Below the pieces are notes generated by a model. The model saw only the letters and a program-made list of their open reading frames with translations. It was not told the origin of the DNA and did not search any database. A DNA stretch of 8,533 nucleotides from assembly GCA_014871545.1 (NCBI GenBank), contig WGSR01000057.1:1-8533 (forward strand). The letters run 5' to 3'. Below, one piece after another: positions 1-6,288 of this stretch (within the stretch, counting starts at the first letter, position 1; the number at the start of each line of letters is the position of its first letter). The position numbers were made by a program, and so were the translations under genes. Source of the DNA: Collinsella sp. (lineage in GTDB: Bacteria > Actinomycetota > Coriobacteriia > Coriobacteriales > Coriobacteriaceae).

Positions 1-860
1 AGCGCATCAAGCGTGCCCTTTCCCACGGCAAGAAGGGCCGCATCAACAAGGACCTGTCCAACAAGATCATGCTTGGCGTGTTCCGTGCCGCTGCCTACAT
101 CACCACGCTGGTGCTGGTCGCTATCATCGCCTACGTGGTCATCAACGGCCTGCCACACATCTCGCTCGACTTTATCTTCGGTTGGCCCCAGGGCGTCAAC
201 GCCGAGGGCGGTATTTGGCCCACGATCGTCTCGACCGTCTACGTGACGGCGCTCGCCATGCTTATCTGCACGCCGATCGCTGTGCTGGCAGCCGTCTATC
301 TGGCCGAGTACGCCAAGCAGGGCAAGGTCGTCGAGCTCATTCGCTACGCTGCTGACGCTTTGGCCTCGGTGCCCTCCATCGTTATGGGCCTGTTTGGCTA
401 CGCCTTGTTTGTCGAGGCTATGGGCCTGGGCCTTTCGATGGTCTCTGCCGCTCTGGCACTCGCGCTCTTGATGCTCCCCATCGTCATGCGCACCACCGAA
501 GAGGCCATTCGCGCCGTTCCGCGCTATATCCGTTGGGGCGCGTACGGCCTGGGCGCCACCAAGTGGCAGGTTGTCTCCAAGATCGTGCTTCCTTCTGCCT
601 TTGGCCGTATTGCCACGGGCATCGTCCTCGCCATCGGCCGTGCCATTGGCGAGACCGCGGTGGTGCTCTACACCATGGGCCAGGCCATCAACCTGCCTAT
701 TTCGCCGCTCGATTCCGGCCGCCCCATGACGGTTCACCTGTACCTGCTTGCCAACGACGGCATCAACATGAACGCAGCCTACGGCACTGCGCTCTTGCTG
801 ATGGTGATCATTTTGGCCTTCAACCTGTTTGCGCGCTTCCTGTCGCGTAAGCGTCGCTAG
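1..860 (+). CDS. pstA: Phosphate ABC transporter permease PstA (5' end cut by window)
   Basis: PstA is one of the two membrane permeases of the PstSCAB high-affinity phosphate importer. The frame is open from the left edge, reading a basic cytoplasmic stretch (RIKRALSHGKKGR...) before the first ATG at 69, so the true start probably lies upstream and the visible part is about 285 residues, near full length for the family. Counting from the Met at 69, hydrophobic segments lie at about 9-27, 52-78, 98-115, 122-140, 180-203 and 238-257. The permease EAA loop is clear at about 145-175 (EEAIRAVPRYIRWGAYGLGA, then TKWQVVSKIVLP), where the ATPase docks. It is followed by AIGRAIGETAVVL, a signature of the Pst permeases. 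pstB begins 12 bases after the stop. PstC would be the closest alternative, but the length and the neighbour pstB favour PstA. Confidence 0.95.
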   Translation, partial: RIKRALSHGKKGRINKDLSNKIMLGVFRAAAYITTLVLVAIIAYVVINGLPHISLDFIFGWPQGVNAEGGIWPTIVSTVYVTALAMLICTPIAVLAAVYLAEYAKQGKVVELIRYAADALASVPSIVMGLFGYALFVEAMGLGLSMVSAALALALLMLPIVMRTTEEAIRAVPRYIRWGAYGLGATKWQVVSKIVLPSAFGRIATGIVLAIGRAIGETAVVLYTMGQAINLPISPLDSGRPMTVHLYLLANDGINMNAAYGTALLLMVIILAFNLFARFLSRKRR

Positions 861-872
861 TTAAGGAGTCCC

Positions 873-1676
<804 letters not shown>

Positions 1677-1713
1677 TCGGTGCGACTAGTCCCAAGCCGA
1701 TCGGATCTGGTCC

Positions 1714-1749
1714 GGTGCGTATTCACTGTGCGGGCGGCATGACCGCACC
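1714..1749 (+). other. Weak alternative hairpins in the pstB-phoU gap
   Basis: Two overlapping 6-bp pairings are possible in the 92-base gap: GGTGCG at 1714-1719 with CGCACC at 1744-1749, or GTGCGG at 1728-1733 with CCGCAC at 1743-1748. They share the right arm, so only one can form at a time. There is no T-tract, so this is not a terminator. It could be an mRNA processing or stability element setting phoU output relative to pstB, or chance in GC-rich sequence. Confidence 0.25.
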
Positions 1750-1768
1750 CAACTGATTGGAGTGAACC

Positions 1769-2626
1769 ATGCGCAAACTGTTTTCCCGTCAGCTCATCGA
1801 GGCCCGTCACGAGATGCTGAGCATCTACGAGGCCGTCGATCTGGCCCTCCACGATGCCGTGAAGGCCTATGTGACCGACGACCGCAAGCTCGCCACCAAG
1901 ACCAAGAAGCGCACGCTTTCGATTGACGCACGCTGCGCCAACCTGGAGGCCGTCTGCTACAACCTGATTGCCACGCAGTCACCGGTCGCCTCCGACTTCC
2001 GCTTGCTGCAGACGATCATCTACGTCGACTTTAACCTGCAGCGCATGACCGATAAGGTTCGCCAGATTTGCCGCGCCACGCGTCATATGATCAAGGCCGA
2101 CATCTCGCTGCCCAAGGAGCTTGTCGGCACGGTCGAGGCCGAGGCTGAGGCCGTCTACCAGGTGCTGGGCTCTTCGCTTTCTGCGCTCGTCACCAACGAC
2201 ATGTCCATCATCTGCAACTTGGCCGTCGAGGACGAGCCAGTGCACGCCGCCTACGAGAAGTTCTTCCGCACCTTTAACCGCATGGACACGGGCGATTTTA
2301 TGGACGACGACAGCAACTATGACGACCTGCGCCGCGCCATCATGGTATCGCGCTATCTCGATCGCATCGCCTCGATTTCCATCGATGCCGCCTGCCGTCT
2401 GACCTTCCTGTTGACCGGACAGCGTATGACTGCCGGTGATATCGCCTGCACTGATGAGGATGAGCTCGAGAGCATGCGCGTGCCTTCGGGCGAGGGTGTT
2501 ATCATGAGGCCCGCCGTCGATGCACGCTACGTTGCCAAGGTGCCCGTTAACGAGGTCAGCGAGGGTCTTCGCTACCTGCTCGATCATCTTGAGGATGAGG
2601 ACGATGGCGAGGACGACGAGGAGTAA
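1769..2626 (+). CDS. phoU: Phosphate transport regulator PhoU, with long acidic C-terminal tail
   Basis: PhoU couples the Pst transporter to phosphate signalling (PhoR/PhoB-type kinases) and restrains uptake when phosphate is plentiful. The 285-residue protein begins MRKLFSRQLIEARHEMLSIY and carries the family motif QSPVASDFRLLQTI at about 70-83 (usual form QPVASDLR). Two helical-bundle repeats span about 1-110 and 115-218. The usual family length is about 215-240. Here roughly 65 extra residues (about 220-285) follow the core and end in EDEDDGEDDEE. The metal-binding helix motif, usually LERIGD, reads LQRMTD (Q91, D95) in repeat one and LDRIAS (D198, S202) in repeat two, so each has lost one acidic ligand. 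The ATG at 1769 has a TTGGAG ribosome binding site. The position directly after pstB supports the call. Confidence 0.93.
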   Translation: MRKLFSRQLIEARHEMLSIYEAVDLALHDAVKAYVTDDRKLATKTKKRTLSIDARCANLEAVCYNLIATQSPVASDFRLLQTIIYVDFNLQRMTDKVRQICRATRHMIKADISLPKELVGTVEAEAEAVYQVLGSSLSALVTNDMSIICNLAVEDEPVHAAYEKFFRTFNRMDTGDFMDDDSNYDDLRRAIMVSRYLDRIASISIDAACRLTFLLTGQRMTAGDIACTDEDELESMRVPSGEGVIMRPAVDARYVAKVPVNEVSEGLRYLLDHLEDEDDGEDDEE

Positions 2627-2663
2627 GTAGCCCCGTTCGTCGAAAGATTGTAAATACCTAAGT

Positions 2664-2695
2664 GAGCGCGGCCTTGCACATGCGGGGCCGCGCTC
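2664..2695 (+). terminator. Strong hairpin between phoU and yggS, probable partial terminator or attenuator
   Basis: A perfect 10-bp inverted repeat, GAGCGCGGCC at 2664-2673 and GGCCGCGCTC at 2686-2695, extends inward through two G-U wobbles and two G-C pairs to a 4-base loop (ACAT), giving a stem of about 14 bp. It is followed by TTGCGTT rather than a clean T-run, so termination may be weak or Rho-assisted. It lies 37 bases after the phoU stop and separates the phosphate operon from the yggS-sepF-yggT-divIVA cluster. It also excludes the possible upstream start of yggS near 2662, because that start would lie inside the hairpin. Confidence 0.55.
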
Positions 2696-2745
2696 TTGCG
2701 TTAGCATGGGACTACTTGTTTGGCTGTCAGCGGAGGCGATTGGCA

Positions 2746-3483
2746 ATGGATAACTATTTGGACTTGATGCGCGCTCGCCGCGAGCAGATTCTGGAACGTT
2801 TTTATGCGGCGCTCGATCGCGCGGGCCGTCCCCACGACGCCGCGAGCCTCATTGCCGTGTCCAAGACCGTTGGTGTCGATGAGACCGTTGCCGCCATCCA
2901 GGCGGGGTATCGCCATTTTGCCGAGAACCGCCCGCAGGAGCTGGTTCGCAAGCTCACGGGTCTGGCGGAGCATCCGGAGCTGCCCGAGGTGCGCTTCGAT
3001 ATGATCGGCAACCTGCAGACCAATAAGATCAATGCGGTGCTGGGCTCAGCCGAGCTGATTCACTCGGTGGGTTCGCTGCATCTGGCGCAGGCGATCTCGA
3101 GCCGTGCTGTTCGCAAGATTGAGGCAGGCGAGCTCGTCGGCCCCCAGCGTGTGCTCATTGAGGTCAATGTGAGTGGTGAGGAGTCGAAGGGAGGCTTTTC
3201 ACCCGATGAGATTCGCGCCGCCGCGGGTGAGCTTGCAGAACTTGAGGGAATTTGCGTACAGGGGCTTATGACTATGGCGCCCCGGGGGAATAAGGATGTG
3301 GCACGCCGCACCTTTGCGGGGCTTCGTGAGCTGAGGGATGAGCTGGAGGCGGCGCATCCCGATTTGAACCTGCCTGAGCTTTCCTGCGGTATGAGCGAGG
3401 ACTTTGAGTCTGCCCTTGAGGAGGGCTCTACGCTCGTTCGCCTGGGCAGGGTAGTATTTAGCCCGGAGTTTGCAGTAAAATAA
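2746..3483 (+). CDS. yggS: YggS/YBL036C family pyridoxal-phosphate-binding protein
   Basis: This family binds PLP without a known catalytic reaction and keeps free PLP and amino-acid pools balanced in the cytoplasm (the PLPBP/PROSC family). The protein is 245 residues, close to the usual 225-245. Lys40 in LIAVSKTVG is the expected PLP Schiff-base lysine. Further family motifs are HFAENRPQEL (58-66; usually FGENYVQE), MIGNLQTNK (86-94), GLMTMAP (173-179) and LSCGMSEDFESALEEGSTLV at about 212-231, followed by RLG, which together line the phosphate site. The start at 2746 is chosen because GGAGG at 2732-2736 sits 9 bases upstream and the protein then begins as family members do. Longer in-frame starts near 2662 lie in the hairpin and lack a ribosome binding site. 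It leads the division-gene cluster, a common position for yggS in Gram-positive bacteria. Confidence 0.94.
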   Translation: MDNYLDLMRARREQILERFYAALDRAGRPHDAASLIAVSKTVGVDETVAAIQAGYRHFAENRPQELVRKLTGLAEHPELPEVRFDMIGNLQTNKINAVLGSAELIHSVGSLHLAQAISSRAVRKIEAGELVGPQRVLIEVNVSGEESKGGFSPDEIRAAAGELAELEGICVQGLMTMAPRGNKDVARRTFAGLRELRDELEAAHPDLNLPELSCGMSEDFESALEEGSTLVRLGRVVFSPEFAVK

Positions 3484-3543
3484 GGCTCTGAAGTGCGCAC
3501 TGATTATCGGGGCGCCTGCACTAAACCGCGAGAGGACACAACC

Positions 3544-4266
3544 ATGGGCTTCCTTGACGAGATTAAAAATAAGATGCACCTGGGCGGCCAGCAGGGTTAC
3601 GACCAGGGTTATGGCCAGGACGACGACTACGGCTACGATGACGGCTACGACGATGGCTATCAGAACAACGGCTACAGTGGTGCTTCGGGCGAGGGCTTCT
3701 ACACCCAAGACGAGCCGAGCAACGGCCTGCTTGGCCAGACGCGCCGCGGTGAAGCTGAGTCGGTTGCCGTGTATACGCGCTCCGGTCAGCTGGTCGGCGA
3801 TGACTCCCGCCATGCCACGACGTATAACCCGCCTTCGCGCTCGCAGGACAGTGTTGCGAGCGGTTATCGTCCTGGTGCCTATGACACGCCGTCGAGCTAC
3901 GCCGAGAATACCCGCGCCCGTGCCGCCGCTGCACCCGCGCCTGCACCGAGCGATGCCTCGGCCTATGCGAGCAATATCATCAACGCCACGCCGCAGCTGC
4001 CGGCCTATGTCCTGCGCCCCGAGAGCTATGACGACGTGGAGACCGTGGTGCGCCGCGTTCGCACCAAGCAGCCTGTCGCACTGATTTTTGTGGGCGTACG
4101 CACCGAAGTTGCCAAGCGCGTCTTGGACTTCTCTTACGGCTTTGCCTGCGGTCTGGGTGCCACGGTCAAGGAGGTGGGCGACCGCGTGTTCATGGTGCTG
4201 CCCGCCGGTTGCGAGGTCAAAGATTCCGATCTCAAGAAGCTTCGTGCCGACGGCTACCTTAAGTAA
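3544..4266 (+). CDS. sepF: Cell division protein SepF
   Basis: SepF tethers FtsZ filaments to the membrane at the division site and helps align the septum. The 240-residue protein starts MGFLDEIKNKMHLGG, a short amphipathic helix suited to membrane binding. A long low-complexity linker (about 15-145) follows; it is first rich in Gly, Tyr and Asp (GYDDGYDDGY at about 30-39), then in Ser, Ala and Pro. The C-terminal SepF domain (about 147-226) includes LRPESYDDVETVVRRVR, PVALIFVG, AKRVLDFSYGFACGL and a final strand DRVFMVLPAG, the polymerisation and FtsZ-binding fold. The start at 3544 has AGAGG at 3531-3535 with 8-base spacing; the in-frame ATG at 3493 lacks one and would add a non-family extension. 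It lies 60 bases after yggS and 21 bases before yggT. Confidence 0.94.
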   Translation: MGFLDEIKNKMHLGGQQGYDQGYGQDDDYGYDDGYDDGYQNNGYSGASGEGFYTQDEPSNGLLGQTRRGEAESVAVYTRSGQLVGDDSRHATTYNPPSRSQDSVASGYRPGAYDTPSSYAENTRARAAAAPAPAPSDASAYASNIINATPQLPAYVLRPESYDDVETVVRRVRTKQPVALIFVGVRTEVAKRVLDFSYGFACGLGATVKEVGDRVFMVLPAGCEVKDSDLKKLRADGYLK

Positions 4267-4276
4267 AGACAAGACG

Positions 4277-4281
4277 AGGAG
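4277..4281 (+). promoter_or_regulatory. Shine-Dalgarno site that places the yggT start at an AUC codon
   Basis: AGGAG at 4277-4281 is the only good ribosome binding site between the sepF stop and the yggT body. Six bases downstream is ATC at 4288, in frame with yggT and at the residue where YggT proteins normally begin. No ATG, GTG or TTG lies in that frame between the sepF stop at 4264-4266 and the ATG at 4366. Confidence 0.7.
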
Positions 4282-4287
4282 ATTCCC

Positions 4288-4569
4288 ATCAACATCTACA
4301 CTATCGTCCAGCTGGTCAACACGCTGTTCAACTTCTATTCCACGCTCATTGTCGTCTACTGCTTTATGACGTGGATTCCCATGAAGCAGGGTGGTTTGCT
4401 TCAGGATATTGCCGCGGTGCTTGATAGCGTGTGCGGTCCGTGGCTCAACCTGTTCCGTCGTTTCATCCCGCCGATGGGCGGTATCGATTTTTCGCCGGTC
4501 GTTGCGATTATTGCGTTGCAGTTGGTGCAGAGGCTGGTTCTGCAGCTTCTTATAGGTATACTCGTGTAG
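4288..4569 (+). CDS. yggT: YggT family small membrane protein, apparent AUC start
   Basis: YggT proteins are small integral membrane proteins encoded beside sepF and divIVA in many Gram-positive bacteria. Their exact role in division or the envelope is not settled. Read from ATC at 4288 the protein is 93 residues, a normal family length. It has a first membrane helix at about 5-27 (IVQLVNTLFNFYSTLIVVYC), the conserved loop LNLFRRFIPPMGGIDFSP at about 52-69, and a second membrane helix at about 68-93. Starting at the first conventional codon (ATG 4366) would leave 67 residues and delete the first helix. The ATC has AGGAG six bases upstream, which supports real initiation there. A base error or recent mutation turning ATG into ATC is the main alternative. 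The gene sits 21 bases after sepF and 61 bases before divIVA. Identity is firm; the start is the uncertain part. Confidence 0.88.
   Translation: MNIYTIVQLVNTLFNFYSTLIVVYCFMTWIPMKQGGLLQDIAAVLDSVCGPWLNLFRRFIPPMGGIDFSPVVAIIALQLVQRLVLQLLIGILV
4557..4562 (+). promoter_or_regulatory. Possible -10 element for an internal divIVA promoter
   Basis: TATACT at 4557-4562, inside the last codons of yggT, matches five of six bases of the TATAAT consensus and lies 69 bases before the divIVA start. No convincing -35 box is present at 16-18 bases upstream, so this is only a candidate for an extra promoter feeding divIVA. Confidence 0.2.
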
Positions 4570-4630
4570 AACTGACTTAGTAACTTACGTCGGGCGTGTA
4601 GCGCCGAGGCGATGAAAAAGGAGACTTGTT

Positions 4631-5305
4631 ATGGCTATTACCCCTGCAGACATCCAGGCTCAGACTTTCTCTGAGGCCAAGCGTGGCTACGATCCTGCTG
4701 AGGTCGACGTCTTCTTGGAGACGCTGTCCTCCGAGGTTGACGCTATGCTCGCTAAGATCGTCGACCTTAAGGGTCGCCTGACTGCTACCGAGCAGCAGCT
4801 TGCCGATGCGCAGGCTCAGCTTGCCCAAGCTCAGGATGCCACCGCCCAGGCCGTTCCTGCCGCCCCCGTGGCTGCTCCCGCCCCTGACTTCTCCGCTCAG
4901 GAGCGCCAGATTTCCGCTGCCCTGATCGCTGCCCAGCAGACCGCTGAGACCATCGTCAACGATGCCAACGAGAACGCTGAGCGTATCCGCAACGAGGCTG
5001 ACGCCAAGGCCCGCGAGGTTATCCGCCAGGCTCTGACCGAGAAGCAGGCCGAGCTCGAGGAGATCGATCGTCTCAAGGCTTCCCGTGAGGAGTTCAAGGC
5101 AGAGTATCTCAAGCTCATCCAGCACTTCATGGACGATGCCCAGAATTCCTTCCCGGCCGATCTGATGGCCTCCACGCCGGTCGGTTCTGCCGCTTCTCCT
5201 GCAGTGACTGTTCCCGCCGAGCCGCTGCCCGTCGCTGACCCGGTTGTCCCCGTGGCCGATCCCTTCGCCCCGATCGACAACTTTGCTGCCGACGACCTGG
5301 ACTAA
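4631..5305 (+). CDS. divIVA: DivIVA-domain coiled-coil protein (polar/septal scaffold)
   Basis: DivIVA binds curved membrane at septa and poles and recruits growth or division factors. In actinobacteria it (Wag31) directs polar growth. The 224-residue protein starts ITPADIQAQTF, then KRGYDPAEVDVFLETL (about 17-32), the classic DivIVA N-terminal domain with its Arg-Gly-Tyr-Asp turn. A coiled coil covers about 33-74 (LTATEQQLADAQAQLAQAQ). An Ala/Pro-rich break at about 75-95 separates it from a second coiled coil at about 97-168, rich in Ala, Glu and Arg. The C-terminal 50 residues are Pro/Ala/Val/Asp rich and probably disordered. AAGGAG at 4618-4623 lies 7 bases before the ATG. It is the last gene of the cluster, followed by a strong terminator. 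A paralogue such as SepIVA is possible, but the position after yggT favours DivIVA. Confidence 0.93.
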   Translation: MAITPADIQAQTFSEAKRGYDPAEVDVFLETLSSEVDAMLAKIVDLKGRLTATEQQLADAQAQLAQAQDATAQAVPAAPVAAPAPDFSAQERQISAALIAAQQTAETIVNDANENAERIRNEADAKAREVIRQALTEKQAELEEIDRLKASREEFKAEYLKLIQHFMDDAQNSFPADLMASTPVGSAASPAVTVPAEPLPVADPVVPVADPFAPIDNFAADDLD

Positions 5306-5331
5306 CATTCGGCCTACAATTTAGTGCCTAG

Positions 5332-5361
5332 AAAGGACCCGCAGCTTGCGGGTCCTTTTTT
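5332..5361 (+). terminator. Intrinsic terminator after divIVA
   Basis: A perfect 11-bp stem, AAAGGACCCGC at 5332-5342 and GCGGGTCCTTT at 5348-5358, with a 5-base loop (AGCTT), runs into a T-tract at 5356-5361. It lies 26 bases after the divIVA stop and ends the division cluster. It faces the terminator of the convergent nitroreductase gene, so both strands are insulated in a space of less than 100 bases. Confidence 0.93.
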
Positions 5362-5386
5362 ATGACTGTGCCGGAGTGCGTAACAT

Positions 5387-5424
5387 AAAAAACCGAGCCC
5401 TGCACATAATGGCGCAGAACTCGG
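5387..5424 (-). terminator. Intrinsic terminator of the nitroreductase gene
   Basis: On the minus strand an imperfect stem (CCGAG, internal mismatch, CTGC, paired with GCAG and CTCGG; plus-strand arms 5393-5405 and 5412-5424) is followed directly by six T residues (plus-strand AAAAAA at 5387-5392). It lies about 48 bases beyond the nitroreductase stop codon. Confidence 0.8.
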
Positions 5425-5439
5425 CGAACGGGTGAGCGG

Positions 5440-5479
5440 TCAAGGGTAGGTTTTAAGGCATGTCCCAAAACCTACTTGA
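5440..5479 (-). other. Hairpin overlapping the nitroreductase stop codon
   Basis: GTAGGTTTT at 5446-5454 pairs perfectly with AAAACCTAC at 5467-5475. Four more pairs (TCAA 5440-5443 with TTGA 5476-5479) close the base across a 2-base bulge. The stop codon (5472-5474) lies inside one arm. There is no T-run at the end of this stem, so it is more likely a 3' stability structure upstream of the true terminator than a terminator itself. Confidence 0.45.
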
Positions 5480-6002
5480 GGAGGAAGTCGGAGAGGGGAA
5501 TGGTACGGGCCTCGCGATGCTCGGGATCGGCGATGTGGTCGGCAGGATATCCACAGACGAGCATGTGATAGGGATAGACGCCCTTGGGCAGATTGAACTG
5601 CTCCTGCGCCACCTCAGGCTTAAAATGGCATACCCAGCACGTTCCCAGGCCCTGCTCGGTGGCCTCCATCATCATCTGATCACACACGATTGAGGTGTCG
5701 ATTTCACTAGAATTCATCTGGTCATACGGGCGCACCCAAGCATCACCGGTAACGCTGCAAATAAGGAAGACAAGCGGAGCGCCAAAGATAGACTCATCAC
5801 GAGCAAACCGAGGCTGACAAGCAGCTGCCTTCTCCAGAAGCTCAGGCGTATCCAACACCATCACACGGGTTGGATGATTATTACAAGCAGAAGGAGCAAT
5901 ACGCCCAGCCTCAACAATGGCATCCACCACAGCCTGCTCAACAGGACGGTCCTCAAAAGAACGACAAGAATACCGACCACGAGCCAGATCCAAATAAGAC
6001 AT
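5472..6002 (-). CDS. Small nitroreductase-family flavoprotein
   Basis: Nitroreductase-fold enzymes bind FMN as dimers and reduce substrates with NAD(P)H; the natural substrate cannot be read from sequence. The 176-residue protein has the family landmarks: RYSCRSFEDRPV at 10-21 (FMN phosphate-binding Arg/Ser region), APSACNNHPTR at 36-46 (usually APSARNxQPW), FGAPLVFLICS at 73-83, the dimer helix IDTSIVCDQMMMEATEQGLG at 101-120 followed by TCW, and LPKGVYPYHMLVCGYPAD at 138-155. It contains several cysteines (13, 40, 62, 82, 107, 122, 125, 150), which is many for this size. The start at 6002 is chosen because GGAGG sits 6 bases upstream and the domain begins at once. A TTG-started extension of 22 hydrophobic residues is possible in frame but lacks a ribosome binding site. 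It stands alone, convergent with divIVA and downstream of the DUF47 gene. Confidence 0.88.
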   Translation of the reverse strand: MSYLDLARGRYSCRSFEDRPVEQAVVDAIVEAGRIAPSACNNHPTRVMVLDTPELLEKAAACQPRFARDESIFGAPLVFLICSVTGDAWVRPYDQMNSSEIDTSIVCDQMMMEATEQGLGTCWVCHFKPEVAQEQFNLPKGVYPYHMLVCGYPADHIADPEHREARTIPLSDFLLK

Positions 6003-6168
6003 ACAAGCCCTCCAACAATTAAAAATCAAACAAACCCAAAGTAACCCAAACAGTACCCAAAGCAGCAATCAGTCAAACGCTCATCGAGGGCCAAAGTGTC
6101 CGAACGGATACCAAAGGTCCCTTCAGCCAAGCCCCCATTGCACTATAACTATCAGCCAAAGTTCCCAA
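6003..6168. promoter_or_regulatory. Leader/promoter region of the nitroreductase gene with repeated CCAAA motifs
   Basis: This AT-richer stretch separates the nitroreductase start from the palindromic element. CCCAAA occurs at 6035, 6045 and 6056, about one helical turn apart, and CCAAAG recurs at 6091, 6111 and 6156 (CTTTGG on the transcribed minus strand). A minus-strand TATAGT at 6147-6142 matches five of six bases of a -10 box, with no clear -35. The strong GGAGG for the nitroreductase gene is at 6009-6013. No open frame here has coding support. Confidence 0.35.
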
Positions 6169-6287
6169 TGGGGGTACATAAGGGAGCGGGCCCGACCACT
6201 AATAACCTTTTGAACGACTCTGCTTGCAGCCGGAGTGAAAAAGGTTATTAGTGGCCGGGCCCGCGACCGGTGGGACATGTACCCCCA
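6169..6287. repeat. 119-bp nested inverted-repeat element, possible MITE or structured RNA
   Basis: The outer 11-bp arms are perfect: TGGGGGTACAT at 6169-6179 and ATGTACCCCCA at 6277-6287. Inside are two 26-base arms at 6186-6211 and 6239-6264 that match at 25 of 26 positions (mismatch A6195/C6255, a G-U pair in minus-strand RNA), around a 27-base loop at 6212-6238. The trinucleotide AAT occurs just outside GGGGG (6167-6169) and CCCCC (6287-6289), as a short target duplication would. The right end abuts the stop codon of the DUF47 gene (6289-6291). There is no T-tract after the stem on either strand, so it is not a standard terminator. No transposase or coding frame is inside it. Confidence 0.7.
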
Positions 6288-6288
6288 A

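Noticed and set aside
1979..2746. A 255-codon minus-strand open frame over phoU
   Set aside because: It lies antisense to phoU, has no ribosome binding site support and no recognisable domain.
3199..4272. A 357-codon minus-strand open frame across the end of yggS and all of sepF
   Set aside because: It runs antisense to two well-identified genes. The frame is open because of GC-rich codon structure, the translation is low-complexity (runs of Val, Ala and Arg), and it matches no family I recognise.
4580..4612. Short GGCG...CGCC pairing before divIVA
   Set aside because: Only four base pairs with mismatches beyond, and no T-tract; expected by chance in GC-rich DNA.
4577..5308. A 243-codon minus-strand open frame covering divIVA
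   Set aside because: It is the mirror of a clear DivIVA coding sequence with a good ribosome binding site; the Leu/Gly-rich antisense translation is typical of shadow frames.
6003..6068. Hydrophobic 22-residue N-terminal extension of the nitroreductase from a TTG codon (MLLWVLFGLLWVCLIF), which looks like a membrane anchor
   Set aside because: No Shine-Dalgarno precedes the TTG, whereas GGAGG sits at ideal distance before the ATG at 6002. The hydrophobicity comes from the repeated CTTTGG DNA, and family members begin at the internal ATG.
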